Shown: positions 1-8,767 of the stretch, one piece after another
Position numbering within the stretch: position 1 is the stretch's first letter
Layout of the letters: each line of letters starts with the position of its first letter
From: Verrucomicrobiota bacterium
GTDB lineage: Bacteria > Verrucomicrobiota > Verrucomicrobiia > Limisphaerales > UBA1096
DNA: 64,000 nucleotides
NCBI GenBank assembly: GCA_030749225.1
Contig: JASMKO010000028.1
Span: 47,004-111,003 of the forward strand
Reading direction: 5' to 3'
The notes under the pieces: generated by a model
The model's input: the letters and a program-made list of their open reading frames with translations, nothing else
What the model was told of the DNA's origin: nothing
The model's database searches: none
Translations under genes and position numbers: made by a program

Positions 1-82
1 CAATCCCGAGCGCATATGCTGCCTGCCGACGGTCGACCAAGTGCTGGAGGCAGCCACGAGCTTTCTTCGCGACAGACCGTAG
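1..82 (+). CDS. C-terminal fragment of an unidentified protein
   Basis: Only the last 26 codons are present. The frame is open from the window edge (first full codon at base 2) and ends with TAG at 80-82. The tail reads NPERICCLPTVDQVLEAATS and then a short basic end. It would be compatible with the last strand and helix of a small alpha/beta domain such as STAS, but that is a guess and no function is assigned. Confidence 0.5.
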   Translation, partial: NPERICCLPTVDQVLEAATSFLRDRP

Positions 83-102
83 AAGTGGCTTCGCTTGGCC
101 AC

Positions 103-132
103 AAAAAACAGGCCTCCACAAGAGGGAGCCTG
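103..132 (-). terminator. Rho-independent terminator of the minus-strand gene at 162-680
   Basis: Read on the minus strand, an eight-pair GC-rich stem with one bulge (CAGGCTCC pairing with GGAGGCCTG) closes a loop containing CTTGT and is followed by six T residues (103-108 on the plus strand are A). It lies 30 bases after the stop codon at 162. The plus-strand side has no T tract, so it serves the minus strand. Confidence 0.7.
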
Positions 133-161
133 TCATGCCGCAAAAGGTTTTAGTGCGTTGT

Positions 162-680
162 TTACTTCTTCGCTTGCTTGCGCTTGAACTCGAGGCTCAA
201 ATCGGAGAAGTCGCCCACGTTGCCAGAGGCGTCGACCTGAAAGATTTGTGCCTCGATATTGTTCTGGTCGATCTTGCGGAATGCCACGGCGTAGCCGCGG
301 ATCTCGCCAGAGTCGGACTTGCTCTCCAGTTTCACCATCGGCATCTCGTCTTTCGGCCCCCAAGTTCCCTTGCTTTTCCTACCCCGGGAATCGTAGCCAA
401 CCTGCTCGATCTCATCCGTGTCCGGGTTCACGGCGATCAGGCTGTACGACTCATTGTCACTGGACTTAAATCGGGCAGCCACTACGCGATCCTTGATCAC
501 CCAACTGTAGGCGAGAGTGAGCGCGGTGCCATCGTCCGTTTCTGCCTGCCAACTGCCGATCAACCAATCGGTGCCGGCCTCGGCGATTCTGTCCGCAAGC
601 GACACCTGTGCCTGGGCGCTGAATATCATTCCAACTATGGCGAATAGGATCAGTAACTTTTTCATGATAATCTGGTTCAT
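162..680 (-). CDS. Secreted hypothetical protein, lipocalin-like size
   Basis: A 172-residue protein with a clear N-terminal signal peptide (MKKLLILFAIVGMIFSAQAQ, cleavage probable after AQA). The mature part is about 150 residues of alternating short strands with repeated aromatic and acidic positions, including a WLIGSWQAE motif and GTWGPKDEMPMVKLE. This pattern fits a small beta-barrel of lipocalin or nitrobindin type, which is an inference from composition. Two starts are possible, at 680 or at 665 (the MKK start); neither has a good Shine-Dalgarno sequence. The gene stands alone between a terminator on one side and the small plus-strand gene on the other. Confidence 0.65.
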   Translation of the reverse strand: MNQIIMKKLLILFAIVGMIFSAQAQVSLADRIAEAGTDWLIGSWQAETDDGTALTLAYSWVIKDRVVAARFKSSDNESYSLIAVNPDTDEIEQVGYDSRGRKSKGTWGPKDEMPMVKLESKSDSGEIRGYAVAFRKIDQNNIEAQIFQVDASGNVGDFSDLSLEFKRKQAKK

Positions 681-885
681 TTAATGCGTTTAACCGACGG
701 AAGTTCTTTGGCACTTCGGTCGAGCCGTCCAGATTGAACGCTTGGCCAAGCCAGCGCAAGCCAAAACAACAAGACCCGACTCCGCTCGACGGCACCAGGC
801 GACCTTGACTTTTGCGGAGCGAGCGCGAAGGTTCAGCCCCGGCGTGAGAGCCTTATTCAGGATTTTCAAACGACCCGGCGAGCGG

Positions 886-1137
886 ATGCACGAGATGCAC
901 GAATTTGCCCCGACCGACGATGTCGTCGAAAAGATCGCAAGGCTGGCGTCGGAAACCACCGGCCAGCCGGCCGATGCCGCGTCCATCACGCGAGCCCAGG
1001 ATCGTCGCACCCGCAACCGAACCGGCGTATTCGATGCCGTGGCGTATCAGCGTGCCAAGGCGGCCAAGCACTTGGCCAAGCGGCCGCTACCCGACGACAG
1101 CCCGGCGTGGTTCGATCCCCAACTCCCCGTGAGTTGA
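886..1137 (+). CDS. Small hypothetical protein (83 aa)
   Basis: Open frame starting MHEMHEFAPTDDVVEKIARL and ending at TGA 1135-1137, one base before the stop of the convergent sulfatase. The product is charged and mostly helical, with no signal peptide or membrane segment. The frame is open further upstream to 742, but that stretch carries an intergenic palindrome copy at 741-750 and looks non-coding. A second palindrome copy at 1071-1080 is read as His-Leu-Ala-Lys. No family is recognised. If this is not a gene, 681-1137 would be the longest gene-free stretch of the window. Confidence 0.4.
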   Translation: MHEMHEFAPTDDVVEKIARLASETTGQPADAASITRAQDRRTRNRTGVFDAVAYQRAKAAKHLAKRPLPDDSPAWFDPQLPVS

Positions 1138-2640
1138 TCAGCGGCTGCGGCCGTTGTCCCGGATTTCCTCGAGCCGCGCCGTCAGCCTCCCGACCAAATT
1201 CGGCTTGGCCTTGGCCAAGTCGTTACGCTCACCCAGGTCACTCGATAGGTCAAACAGCCGGTACGGCTTGGCAAACGGCTTTCCCTTCGGTGCCTCGCGT
1301 CCACCGGAGCCGTTGCCGGCGATCAGTTTCCATTTACCACTGCGCAGCGCAAACATGCCACTGGCACTGTGATGAATCACCGGCGCGCGCAGGTTGCCCC
1401 AGTCGCCGCCTTGGAACAGCGGCAGCCAACTGAAGCTGTCCTCGGCCGAGTCGTCCGGCAGCTTGGCCCCGGTGAGCTCGGCGCAGGTGGCAAACAGATC
1501 CACGTGAGCCGTGGGTTTGTCACAAGTTGACCCAGCCGCGATCACTCCCGGCCAACGCGCGAAGAACGGCACGCGATGGCCGGCTTCCCACACGTCCGCC
1601 TTGGTGCCGCGCAGATCACCATTGGCAGTGTGATGTTTTTCATTGTACGCCTGCACCGTTGGGTCGCTGACATGATCATCCTTTTCATCAGCGCCACGCC
1701 GGTACATGAAGGATCCGTTGTCGCTGGTGTAAATAAGCAGCGTGTTTTTTCCAATGCCCGCCTCGCGAATCGCCTGCATCACCTGTCCCACCGTCCAGTC
1801 AACCTGCATCACAAAGTCGCCGTACAAGCCAATCCCCGACTTGCCGATGAACCGCGAGTGCGGCTGCACTGGCTTGTGCGGCGCAGTCAGCGGAAAGTAG
1901 AGAAAAAACGGCTGATCTTTTTTGGCGCGCTCACGAATGACGTGGGTCGCCCGACGCGTAAGGTCATCGAGGCAGTCATCCATCACCAAGCCGGGCTGGC
2001 GTGGCCCGCGACGCAGAAAACCGGGGAACTTGACCGCCGGCTGGTCGATCGTCGGCGGCTCAATGACACGGCCGTTCTCGATGTAGACATATGGCGGGAA
2101 GTCAAGCGATGCCGGGATGATGAACGAGTCATTAAAGCCGTGCTCATTCGGCCCGTCGGTGACCGGCTTGGCATAGTCAATCTTCCCATCGGCGCCCTTC
2201 TGGAAACCCAACCCCAGGTGCCACTTGCCAACCACGCTGGTGTGATAGCCCTCGGCGCGCAACATCCCGGCAACCGTCAACCGTCCCGGCTCCAGCAGCG
2301 GCGTACTGTAGCCGTTGAGCACCCCGCGCTTCAGCCGCGAGCGCCAGCAATACCGGCCGGTCAACACCCCGTATCGCGTCGGCGTGCAGACCGCAGACGG
2401 CGAGTGGGCGTCGGTGAAGGTCATACCCTGCTTGGCCAAGCGGTTGAGATTTGGCGTTGGCACCCTGGATCGGGAGTTCAGTGCCTGCACATCGCCGTAG
2501 CCCATGTCATCGGCGAGCACAAATACGATATTCGGCTTGGCCGCGAACGCCGCTTGGCCAAGCGCCACCGCCATCGTTACCATGGCAGCCCCCATGCCCA
2601 ATCGATGCCAAACGGGTTGAAAGAGATCTCTTGATTTCAT
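1138..2640 (-). CDS. Secreted arylsulfatase, S1 family
   Basis: A 500-residue exported sulfatase. A signal peptide ending near AFA precedes KPNIVFVLADDMGYGDV; Asp44-Asp45 are the usual metal ligands. The formylglycine motif is CTPTR, Cys85 being the residue converted by a maturation enzyme not found in this window. GKWHLG and the C-terminal SDNGS and HxxF elements of the family follow. The frame is open to 2763, but the upstream 41 codons are not protein-like and contain the intergenic palindrome at 2672-2681, so the ATG at 2638-2640 was chosen. Substrate is unknown; sulfatases of this type commonly remove sulfate from marine or host polysaccharides. A secreted sulfatase in PVC bacteria usually acts with glycosidases and sugar importers. 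Confidence 0.92.
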   Translation of the reverse strand: MKSRDLFQPVWHRLGMGAAMVTMAVALGQAAFAAKPNIVFVLADDMGYGDVQALNSRSRVPTPNLNRLAKQGMTFTDAHSPSAVCTPTRYGVLTGRYCWRSRLKRGVLNGYSTPLLEPGRLTVAGMLRAEGYHTSVVGKWHLGLGFQKGADGKIDYAKPVTDGPNEHGFNDSFIIPASLDFPPYVYIENGRVIEPPTIDQPAVKFPGFLRRGPRQPGLVMDDCLDDLTRRATHVIRERAKKDQPFFLYFPLTAPHKPVQPHSRFIGKSGIGLYGDFVMQVDWTVGQVMQAIREAGIGKNTLLIYTSDNGSFMYRRGADEKDDHVSDPTVQAYNEKHHTANGDLRGTKADVWEAGHRVPFFARWPGVIAAGSTCDKPTAHVDLFATCAELTGAKLPDDSAEDSFSWLPLFQGGDWGNLRAPVIHHSASGMFALRSGKWKLIAGNGSGGREAPKGKPFAKPYRLFDLSSDLGERNDLAKAKPNLVGRLTARLEEIRDNGRSR

Positions 2641-2911
2641 GAAAGCCCAGCAGTCTACGGCTAGTGAGCCGCTTGGCCAAGCCACCTGTAGTCTGGGGAA
2701 TATTCCCCACATACGATTGTGCAAAATGGGAAATAATTCCCAATAACACGGCTTTTTCACCAAAAGTTCAACTAATTTATTATGAGCTAAACAGCTAATT
2801 TAAAGTTACTTAAAGATTATAACAAAATTGGCACACAGACTGCGTATCAATCTGACGGATGGCGAGGGGGTCTCGCCTTTTAATTGGTAAAAAACTGAAA
2901 GAAAACAGATC

Positions 2912-3484
2912 ATGAAAATTAAAACATTAGTGATTGTGAGTGCCATCGGCATCGCGTTGGTAACGCCAGAGTCATTGCAGGCACAGGCGAAACCAAAGCC
3001 GGTCAAGCCGGATGCTGGAGATATCAAGGAGGACGGCAAGGAACGCCCGAAAATCGATGTTGCAAAAATCAAGGAACGCCTCAAGGCCGCCTTCGACAAG
3101 CGCAAAAAGAAACGTGGCGACGCCAAGAAGGAAGGTCACAAAGTAGGTGGCAAGAAGGGTCACAAGGGTGGCGGCGCGTTCGGCAAGCTGGTTCGTGACG
3201 ACGAGAAAATCAAGGAACTGCGCGACGCGTTCCACACGGCCGCCAAGGAACAGCACGCCAAAGTCAAGGACCTCCACAAACAGCTCAAGGATGCCTCCGA
3301 TGAGGACAAGGATGGCCTTCGCGAGCAGCTAAAGGGCATGCGAACCGAATGGGTCGAGAACATGAAGGGCAACCGCGAGGAGGTGCGCGCCCGGATCAAG
3401 GAGATCCGCGAGGAGTTCAAGAACAAGCGTGACGAAGTCATCGACGCCAACGACGATGATGGCAACGACGATCCGGGCGAATAA
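2912..3484 (+). CDS. Secreted, highly charged coiled-coil protein
   Basis: A 190-residue protein with a signal peptide ending near LQAQA. The mature chain is almost entirely Lys, Glu, Asp and Arg: a Lys/Gly/His-rich stretch at about 68-90 (KKEGHKVGGKKGHKGGG) followed by long amphipathic helices of coiled-coil type (about 95-175) and an acidic tail DDDGNDDPGE. The start follows a purine-rich leader (AAGAAAACAGATC). It stands alone between an AT-rich upstream region (2764-2911), which holds no gene, and a strong terminator. No function is known; a role in binding polyanions or metal is only a possibility from composition. Confidence 0.7.
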   Translation: MKIKTLVIVSAIGIALVTPESLQAQAKPKPVKPDAGDIKEDGKERPKIDVAKIKERLKAAFDKRKKKRGDAKKEGHKVGGKKGHKGGGAFGKLVRDDEKIKELRDAFHTAAKEQHAKVKDLHKQLKDASDEDKDGLREQLKGMRTEWVENMKGNREEVRARIKEIREEFKNKRDEVIDANDDDGNDDPGE

Positions 3485-3510
3485 GCCTAGGCACAGTTGA
3501 CACTTAACGG

Positions 3511-3540
3511 CAGGCAGCGGAAACGCTGCCTGTTTTTTTT
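3511..3540 (+). terminator. Rho-independent terminator
   Basis: A perfect nine-pair stem CAGGCAGCG / CGCTGCCTG with a GAAA tetraloop (3511-3532) is followed by eight T residues. It lies 27 bases after the stop of the charged secreted protein. Confidence 0.93.
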
Positions 3541-3590
3541 ACCCACTTGGCCCACCGCACCGCCAGGCGTACACTCACGGCACAACGGCC

Positions 3591-4433
3591 ATGGCCGACG
3601 ACTTTACAGACAGCACACTTGTCCTTGTGGCGCACGGCTCAACGCAGAACGCTGATTCAGCCAAGCCGGCTAATCAGCACGCCGACGAACTGCGCGCTCG
3701 TCGATTATTCGCCAAGGTGCGGACTGGCTTCCTAAAGCAGCAACCGGAAATTGGCGGCGTGCTGCAAGGGATCAAGGCCGGGCGCATATTCGTCGTACCG
3801 CTTTTCATCAGCGAGGGGTACTATACCGGGGAGGTACTGCCCCGAGAACTTGACTTGCTCACGGACGATGACGGGGCGTTTGCGCACATCCGGAAAAAAG
3901 GCGAACAGACCCTCCTCTACTGCAGGCCGATCGGCACGCACACAAGCATGACCGATGCGCTGCTCGCCCGGGCCACGGGCGTCGTGGATCGGCATCCCTT
4001 CCCCCACTGTCCGCCCAAGCGGGATACGACGCTGTTTATTGCCGGGCACGGCACGCCCGAGAATGAAAACTCGCGAACCGCCGTCGAGCAGCAGGCGGCG
4101 TTGATCCGGGCCACGCGCGTGTACGCCAATGTTCACGCGATATTTCTCGAGGAGGAACCTCGCATCGAGTCGTGCATCGAACAGGCCGCCACGCGCAACA
4201 TTGTCATCGTGCCGTTTTTTATCAGCGACGGCCTGCACTCGCGCGAGGATATCCCGATAAAGCTGGGCGAGCCGGAAAAAAGGGTGCAACAGCGCTTGTC
4301 CAACGGCCAGCCCACCTGGGTGAATCCCACCGAGCGACTGGGCAAACGCATCTGGTATTCGGCCAGCATCGGCACCGAGCCGTTCATCGCGGAAGTGATC
4401 CTCGCACGCGTCCGCGAGGCGGCGGCAGGGTGA
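3591..4433 (+). CDS. CbiX/SirB-like sirohydrochlorin chelatase, two-domain
   Basis: A 280-residue protein with two tandem CbiX-type half-domains. The first carries LVLVAHGST (His at about residue 15) and VVPLFISEGYYTGEVLP; the second carries LFIAGHGTPE and IVIVPFFISDGLHSREDIP. The HGS/HGT histidine is the family's metal-insertion residue, and duplication matches long-form chelatases that insert Co, Ni or Fe into sirohydrochlorin-like tetrapyrroles. No other cobalamin or siroheme gene is nearby, so the metal cannot be assigned. The stop codon abuts that of the convergent DUF1015 gene. Confidence 0.8.
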   Translation: MADDFTDSTLVLVAHGSTQNADSAKPANQHADELRARRLFAKVRTGFLKQQPEIGGVLQGIKAGRIFVVPLFISEGYYTGEVLPRELDLLTDDDGAFAHIRKKGEQTLLYCRPIGTHTSMTDALLARATGVVDRHPFPHCPPKRDTTLFIAGHGTPENENSRTAVEQQAALIRATRVYANVHAIFLEEEPRIESCIEQAATRNIVIVPFFISDGLHSREDIPIKLGEPEKRVQQRLSNGQPTWVNPTERLGKRIWYSASIGTEPFIAEVILARVREAAAG

Positions 4434-5651
4434 TCAGCCGATCGGGTGGCAAAACATTCCGTCCCGAAGCTTGGGCTCAAACCAGGTGCTCTTGGGCGGC
4501 ATGATGCCGCCGCCATCAGCAATCTTCATCAGGTCCCCGATGCTCGTCGGGGACAGTGAAAACGCGCAGGCGAACTCCCCGCACTCCACAAGCTTTTCCA
4601 ACTCGGCTGCACCTCGGATACCGCCGACGAAAGCGATGCGTTTGCTGGTGCGCGGGTCGTCAATGCCGAGCAACGACGCCAACACCTGATCCTGCAGGAT
4701 GCTGACGTCGAGCTGCTTGATGGGGTCATCGGGATCGATCGAGCCGACCTTGGGCCGCAATGTGTGCCACCGGCCCTCGAGGTAAAGGCAGATTTCATGT
4801 TTGCCGACTGGCTTGGCTTGGCCGCTCTCCCCGATATCGAACGCTTGGCCAAGCGCAGCTAGGAACTCGTCCGCAGAGTGGCCGTTCAAATCGCGCACGG
4901 CTCGGTTGTAGGCCAAGATCTGCACCTGGTCGTGCGGGAAAAGCACGGACAAAAACAGGCTGCTGCTCCCGCCGCCTTCGCGGCTCTTGGCCACCCTTGA
5001 CGCGGCGGCGCTGCGATGATGCCCATCGGCAATGTAAAGGTTTGGGATGGAATCGAACCGACTCTCGATCAAGCTTGTGTCCTCTCCTGATGCCACCGTC
5101 CACGACGAGTGCCGGACGCCGTCGGGCGCAGTGAAATCGATGTCCGGCTGGCCGCCGGTGACGCGGTTGAGCACCCCGTCCAGCACAGCGTCAGCCGGAT
5201 AGGTCAGGAACACCGGTCCGGTCTGGGCATCGAGCACCTCAAGGTGAGCGACGCGGTCGTCCTCTTTCTCGGGCCGCGTGAATTCATGTTTGCGAATGGT
5301 ATTCGAGTCGTACTCGGTGCAACTCGCCACCGCCACGAGGCCAAGCTGTCGATGCCCGCCCATGATCTGCCGATAAAGGTAATAGTGCGCCTGGGCGTCC
5401 CGACGCAGCGAGCCCCCGGCGATGAGGCGGTCTAGGTTTTCGCGGGCTTTCGCGTACACGCCCGGGTCGGTGGGATCCGTGCCATCTGGCAGATCGATTT
5501 CCGGCCGGCTGACATGCAGAAAGCTGTCCGGCCGGCCCTCGGCCATCTGTCGGGCCTCGGCGGCGGACATGACGTCGTAGGGAAGTTCGCAAATGTCGGC
5601 GGCCCGGGCGGGGTCGGGCAAGAGAGCTGGAAAAGGCTTGATGGTCGCCAT
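4434..5651 (-). CDS. DUF1015 family protein
   Basis: About 405 residues starting MATIKPFPALLPDPARA, with the family's hallmarks: ICELPYDVMS near residue 25, FLHVSRPEIDLP, YYLYRQ, HEFTRPEKEDDR, and the central NLYIADGHHRSAAA. DUF1015 proteins are widespread in bacteria with ill-defined function; some have been linked to small-molecule kinases, but nothing here proves that. The frame is open eight codons further upstream, but the MAT start fits the family. The gene diverges from the EF-G-like gene, leaving 5652-5833 as a gene-free promoter region in which I see no clear operator. Confidence 0.8.
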   Translation of the reverse strand: MATIKPFPALLPDPARAADICELPYDVMSAAEARQMAEGRPDSFLHVSRPEIDLPDGTDPTDPGVYAKARENLDRLIAGGSLRRDAQAHYYLYRQIMGGHRQLGLVAVASCTEYDSNTIRKHEFTRPEKEDDRVAHLEVLDAQTGPVFLTYPADAVLDGVLNRVTGGQPDIDFTAPDGVRHSSWTVASGEDTSLIESRFDSIPNLYIADGHHRSAAASRVAKSREGGGSSSLFLSVLFPHDQVQILAYNRAVRDLNGHSADEFLAALGQAFDIGESGQAKPVGKHEICLYLEGRWHTLRPKVGSIDPDDPIKQLDVSILQDQVLASLLGIDDPRTSKRIAFVGGIRGAAELEKLVECGEFACAFSLSPTSIGDLMKIADGGGIMPPKSTWFEPKLRDGMFCHPIG

Positions 5652-5833
5652 CGGCGCGGCACGGTACGGGAGCACTGGAGCAAGCGCGACGAAAAAACAA
5701 AAACACGCCCCAACTCACTGCATGCGAACAACTTCGATCACTGACTCTCACTCGCCCAGCTGTAGTGAATATCTCTTGCTTGCAAATGCCAATGTTGCGG
5801 AGCCTAATTCCCGCCCTTTTTTATTTGCAATCA

Positions 5834-7909
5834 ATGAACAACTACACCCATTCCAACTTGAGGAACGTTGCCTTGGTGGGTCATGCCTCGTCCGGCAAGA
5901 CCATGCTTGGCGAATGCATGCTAGCCTGCTCCGGTGCAATCAACCGGCTCGGCAGCGTGATTGATGGCACCACCGCCTCCGACTACCACAAGGCGGAGCA
6001 GGAGAGGCAGTTTTCCATCCACACGTCGTTGCTGCACGCCGAATGGCTCGAAACCCGGTTCAATATCATCGATACACCGGGTTACCTGGATTTCCTCGCC
6101 GAGAGTCGCGCGGCGCTGAAGGTGGCCGACCTGGCGCTCGTCGTCGTCCACGCCACACACGGCATTGAGATCGGTACATCGAAGGTATGGGAGTATGCCG
6201 AGGAGTTCGGCTTGGCCAAGGTGGTGGTTGTCAACGGCATCGACGCCGAGAATGCGCAATACGAACCGATCCTTGAGGAACTCGGGACGACGTTCGGCAA
6301 GCGGTTCTTCCCAGTCAACATTCCCACTAACCCCGGCCCGGGCTTCAACGAGACGCTGGACGTGATCCGCAAGTCGAAGCTCACCTACAAAACCGACGGT
6401 AGCGGTAAATACGACGAGGCCAACGCCTCCGACGACGAGGCGGAACAGGTCGATCAACTGCACGCGCAGTTGATCGAACTGGTGGCCGAGTCGGACGACA
6501 CGCTGCTGGAAAAATTTTTCGATGCAGGCATCACCGAGGAGGAGCTTCGGGGCGGACTGCACCAGGCGTTTCAATCCCAGATTTTTGTCCCAGTGTTCTT
6601 CACCTCCAGCGAGACCAACACCGGCGTGTCGCGGCTGATGGATTTCATCTCCAAGTACGCCTCCTCGCCGGACGACCACAAGGATACTGCCGCCAAAAAC
6701 GCCGACGAAGAAGAGGTGACCATCAGCCTCGATGACAACGAGGCCGCCGCGTTCGTCTTCAAGACCATCAACGAGCCGCACATTGGCGAGTTGTCCTTTG
6801 TCAAGGTGATGGCCGGCACGCTCAAGGCTGGCGAAGACATTGTCAACGCCAACACCGACGAGGCCCAGCGGCTGGGCCAGATGTTCATCCTCAACGGCAA
6901 AAACCGAGACAAGGTCGAGCATCTCAACGCCGGCGAAATCGGCGCACTGGTCAAGCTGAAGAACACCCACACCGGCAACACCCTCACCTCTTCCAAGCGG
7001 AAGGTCACCGTACCGTCCATTGACTATCCCAACCCCAACATCCACGAGGCGCTCAAGCCCAAGAACAAGGGCGACGAGGACAAGATTGCCGTCGGTCTCT
7101 CCGCGCTGCACGAGGAGGACCCCTCCTTCCAATACCATGTCGACTCCGAACTGCACCAGACCGTCATCTCCGGCCAGGGCGAACTACATCTGCAGGTCGC
7201 CATGGAGCGCATCAAGGAACGGTTCAACATCGAGATGGAACTGTCCGCCCCGAAGATTCCGTTCCGCGAAACCATCCGCAGCAACGGTGAGGCCAAGTAC
7301 CGCCACAAGAAACAGAGCGGCGGCGCTGGCCAGTTCGCCGAGGTATGGATGCGCATCGAGCCCGCGCCACGCGACCACGGCGTCGAGTTCACCCAGTCCC
7401 TTGTCGGCCAGAATGTCGACCGCGTATTCGTGCCCTCCGTGGAAAAGGGCGTCAACAGCGCCTGCACAGACGGCATCCTCGCCGGCTACCGCGTGGTGGA
7501 CGTAAAGATCGACTTTTACGACGGCAAAATGCACCCGGTCGATTCCAAGGATGTCGCCTTCCAGATTGCCGGCAAACAGGCCTTCCGCGAAGCCTTCCAG
7601 TCGGCCAAGCCGTGCCTACTCGAGCCGATCACCAAGATCGAGGTCAGCGTGCCGGAGGAATTCATGGGGGCCGTCATGGGTGACCTCTCCAGCCGCCGAG
7701 GCAAAATCCTGGGCATGGACGCCGAGGGCACGTTCCAGGTCGTACGGGCCGAGGTGCCGCAGATGGAGCTGTACCACTACTCCACCAACCTGCGCTCCCT
7801 GACCGGCGGCCGAGGCCTGCACACCGAGGAATTCAGCCACTACGAGTTCATGCCCCACGAACTCGAGAAAAAAGTCATCGCCCAAAGCCAAGCCAAGGAG
7901 GAGGAATAA
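5834..7909 (+). CDS. Elongation factor G-like GTPase (EF-G2 type)
   Basis: About 691 residues with the full EF-G architecture: GTPase domain with P-loop GHASSGKT (16-23), G3 motif DTPGYLDF (80-87), domain II, and domains III-V ending with the EF-G C-terminal fold (SVPEEFMGAVMGDLSSRRG). Two motif positions differ from canonical EF-G: the catalytic His of DTPGH is Tyr, and the NKxD guanine-recognition motif is NGID (134-137). The Tyr change is also seen in EF-G-like paralogues of other phyla. It is therefore likely a paralogue with slow or altered GTP hydrolysis rather than the main translocase. The frame is open to 5765 but MNNYTHSNLRN fits the family start. Confidence 0.88.
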   Translation: MNNYTHSNLRNVALVGHASSGKTMLGECMLACSGAINRLGSVIDGTTASDYHKAEQERQFSIHTSLLHAEWLETRFNIIDTPGYLDFLAESRAALKVADLALVVVHATHGIEIGTSKVWEYAEEFGLAKVVVVNGIDAENAQYEPILEELGTTFGKRFFPVNIPTNPGPGFNETLDVIRKSKLTYKTDGSGKYDEANASDDEAEQVDQLHAQLIELVAESDDTLLEKFFDAGITEEELRGGLHQAFQSQIFVPVFFTSSETNTGVSRLMDFISKYASSPDDHKDTAAKNADEEEVTISLDDNEAAAFVFKTINEPHIGELSFVKVMAGTLKAGEDIVNANTDEAQRLGQMFILNGKNRDKVEHLNAGEIGALVKLKNTHTGNTLTSSKRKVTVPSIDYPNPNIHEALKPKNKGDEDKIAVGLSALHEEDPSFQYHVDSELHQTVISGQGELHLQVAMERIKERFNIEMELSAPKIPFRETIRSNGEAKYRHKKQSGGAGQFAEVWMRIEPAPRDHGVEFTQSLVGQNVDRVFVPSVEKGVNSACTDGILAGYRVVDVKIDFYDGKMHPVDSKDVAFQIAGKQAFREAFQSAKPCLLEPITKIEVSVPEEFMGAVMGDLSSRRGKILGMDAEGTFQVVRAEVPQMELYHYSTNLRSLTGGRGLHTEEFSHYEFMPHELEKKVIAQSQAKEEE

Positions 7910-7930
7910 TCCCTTGGCCAAGCGCCTAGC

Positions 7931-8767
7931 CTAATGCACAAGCATGTCCGAAAGGGAGGATTTAAATTTGCGGTGGCAGAGGGCGAAGAGGACGGCAGTC
8001 GGGATCACCGCAAAGGTTGAGGCCGCCATCTGAACACCCTGCGGCGTGCGCTGGCTGATATCGTAGAGCTTGGCCAAGGCCAGCGGCAGGGTCTGCTTGG
8101 TTTCGCTCGTGAGCACCAGCATCGGGATGAGGTGCTCGTGCCAAGCGAGGATGAAATGGATCATCCCGTAGCTGAGCAGCGCTGGCCAGACAAGCGGCAG
8201 CACGGTCAAGAACACCCGCAACTCCGCTGCGCCGCAAACGCGCGCCACCTGAAAATATTCCCTCGGAACCTGGCGGAACACCTGCGTGAAATAGACCACG
8301 CCCAAGCCGGTCACCACGCCCGGCAGCATCACGCCCAGCAATGAGTCGCTCAGGCCAAGCTCATTCACCCATGAGAATAGCGGCACGGCGAAAAGCTGAC
8401 GCGGCACGAGAATCAATGCCACCGTCAGGACGAACAATAGCCGCTTGCCATAAAAAGCAAACCGCGCGAAGGCGTACCCCGCCGCCGCCGACAAGGCCAC
8501 CGCGCCGAGCGCCTGGCCAAGCGAGACGAACAACGAGTTGGCGAAAACGGCCCAAAACGGAACCCACCTTCCGTCGAGCAACTCAACGACGTTTTGCCAG
8601 TCGTAGTTTGCCGGGAAAAACGCCTTGGCCATCGGCTGGAAAAACTCGGTGTTTGTCTTGAACATCCCCAACACCATCCACAAAAACGGCACCAGCACAG
8701 CCAGCAAAAAAGGGCCAAGCAGCAACAGCGACAAGACACCGCGCCAATTTTTTCCGCAGTTGCTCAT
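7931..8767 (-). CDS. Sugar ABC transporter permease, MalG type
   Basis: About 278 residues with six predicted membrane helices; the first is LLLLGPFLLAVLVPFLWMVL. The cytoplasmic EAA-type loop that contacts the ATPase reads FQVARVCGAAELRVFLTVLP. Of two possible starts, ATG 8765-8767 makes an ATGA overlap with the stop of the upstream permease gene, so it was chosen over 8794. It is the last gene of the transporter cluster and converges on the EF-G-like gene, with a palindrome copy in the 21-base gap (7913-7922). Confidence 0.9.
   Translation of the reverse strand: MSNCGKNWRGVLSLLLLGPFLLAVLVPFLWMVLGMFKTNTEFFQPMAKAFFPANYDWQNVVELLDGRWVPFWAVFANSLFVSLGQALGAVALSAAAGYAFARFAFYGKRLLFVLTVALILVPRQLFAVPLFSWVNELGLSDSLLGVMLPGVVTGLGVVYFTQVFRQVPREYFQVARVCGAAELRVFLTVLPLVWPALLSYGMIHFILAWHEHLIPMLVLTSETKQTLPLALAKLYDISQRTPQGVQMAASTFAVIPTAVLFALCHRKFKSSLSDMLVH

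Noticed and set aside
1576..2634. Plus-strand frame opposite the first sulfatase
   Set aside because: Antisense of a gene with intact sulfatase motifs; the product is rich in Arg, Val and His and matches nothing.
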